Source of the DNA: Crenothrix polyspora
GTDB lineage: Bacteria; Pseudomonadota; Gammaproteobacteria; Methylococcales; Methylomonadaceae
Reading direction: 5' to 3'
DNA length: 5,271 bases
Assembly: GCA_945903675.1 (NCBI GenBank)
Contig: CAMDOP010000250.1
Location: 1 to 5,271, forward strand
Positions 5,226 to 5,271 of the stretch are shown here, in pieces. The notes under the pieces are model-generated. The model was not told where the DNA came from. It did no database searches and saw only the letters and a list, made by a program, of their open reading frames with translations. Every line of letters begins with the position of its first letter. Within the stretch, counting starts at the first letter, position 1. The position numbers and the translations under genes were made by a program.

Positions 5226-5271
5226 GGATGTGCCGACGCTAGGAGGCGCATCATGGTATAAACGATGCGCT
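5226..5271. repeat. Imperfect palindromic repeat A, copy 2 (cut by window end)
   Basis: Forty-six bases identical to 5059-5104, offset by 167 bases. The similarity extends 8 bases further upstream with two mismatches (5218-5225 versus 5051-5058). The inner hairpin arms GCGCATC and GATGCGC are both present; the outer right arm would lie beyond the window. A small hairpin, ATCCTA (5211-5216) with TAGGAT (5224-5229), overlaps its left edge. Confidence 0.9.

Noticed and set aside
5059..5271. Possible CRISPR array from the repeated 46-bp unit
   Set aside because: There are only two copies 167 bases apart, the intervening sequence is itself a palindromic repeat found elsewhere in the window, and no cas gene is present.
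1..5271. tRNA, rRNA, transposase, toxin-antitoxin or defence genes
   Set aside because: None could be recognised by eye on either strand; every long open frame is explained by the listed genes or their shadows.

Overview
The window looks like chromosomal DNA of a free-living gammaproteobacterium. The RecJ, YciB, YciI, BolA and parvulin proteins all read like gammaproteobacterial orthologues, and the codon use is moderately AT-rich. The gaps between genes are crowded with short palindromic repeats of the kind seen in repeat-rich gammaproteobacteria such as methanotrophs of the Methylococcales. That narrower placement is inference and would need a 16S or marker-gene comparison.

Layout, left to right. 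(1) Bases 3-95 are probably the last 30 codons of a + strand gene that starts outside the window. (2) Bases 116-380 hold three distinct repeat structures and no convincing gene. (3) A small DUF1244 protein with a CxxC motif lies on the - strand (384-674). (4) Bases 675-998 form a divergent intergenic region with a candidate promoter for the DUF1244 gene and a 94-bp imperfect palindrome in front of the next gene. (5) Bases 999-3161 are a tight + strand four-gene unit: yciB (septation protein A), yciI, a BolA-family gene and a lipoprotein parvulin-type peptidyl-prolyl isomerase. Two of its junctions have stop and start codons directly abutting. (6) Bases 3174-3282 hold a large inverted repeat followed by a strong Rho-independent terminator between convergent genes. 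(7) recJ, complete, is on the - strand (3281-5026). (8) Bases 5051-5271 are a repeat cluster (A-B-A), cut by the window edge. Its B element also occurs at the left end of the window.

Functionally the operon mixes cell-envelope functions (YciB inner-membrane protein, membrane-anchored prolyl isomerase) with small soluble proteins (YciI, BolA). It is a known type of gammaproteobacterial housekeeping cluster, not a defence or mobile system. RecJ is the single-strand 5'-3' exonuclease of recombination and mismatch repair. I see no phage, CRISPR, toxin-antitoxin or transposase gene. The least explained content is the non-coding repeat complement, especially the B element, whose two copies differ by a compensatory base-pair change, and the A element flanking it.
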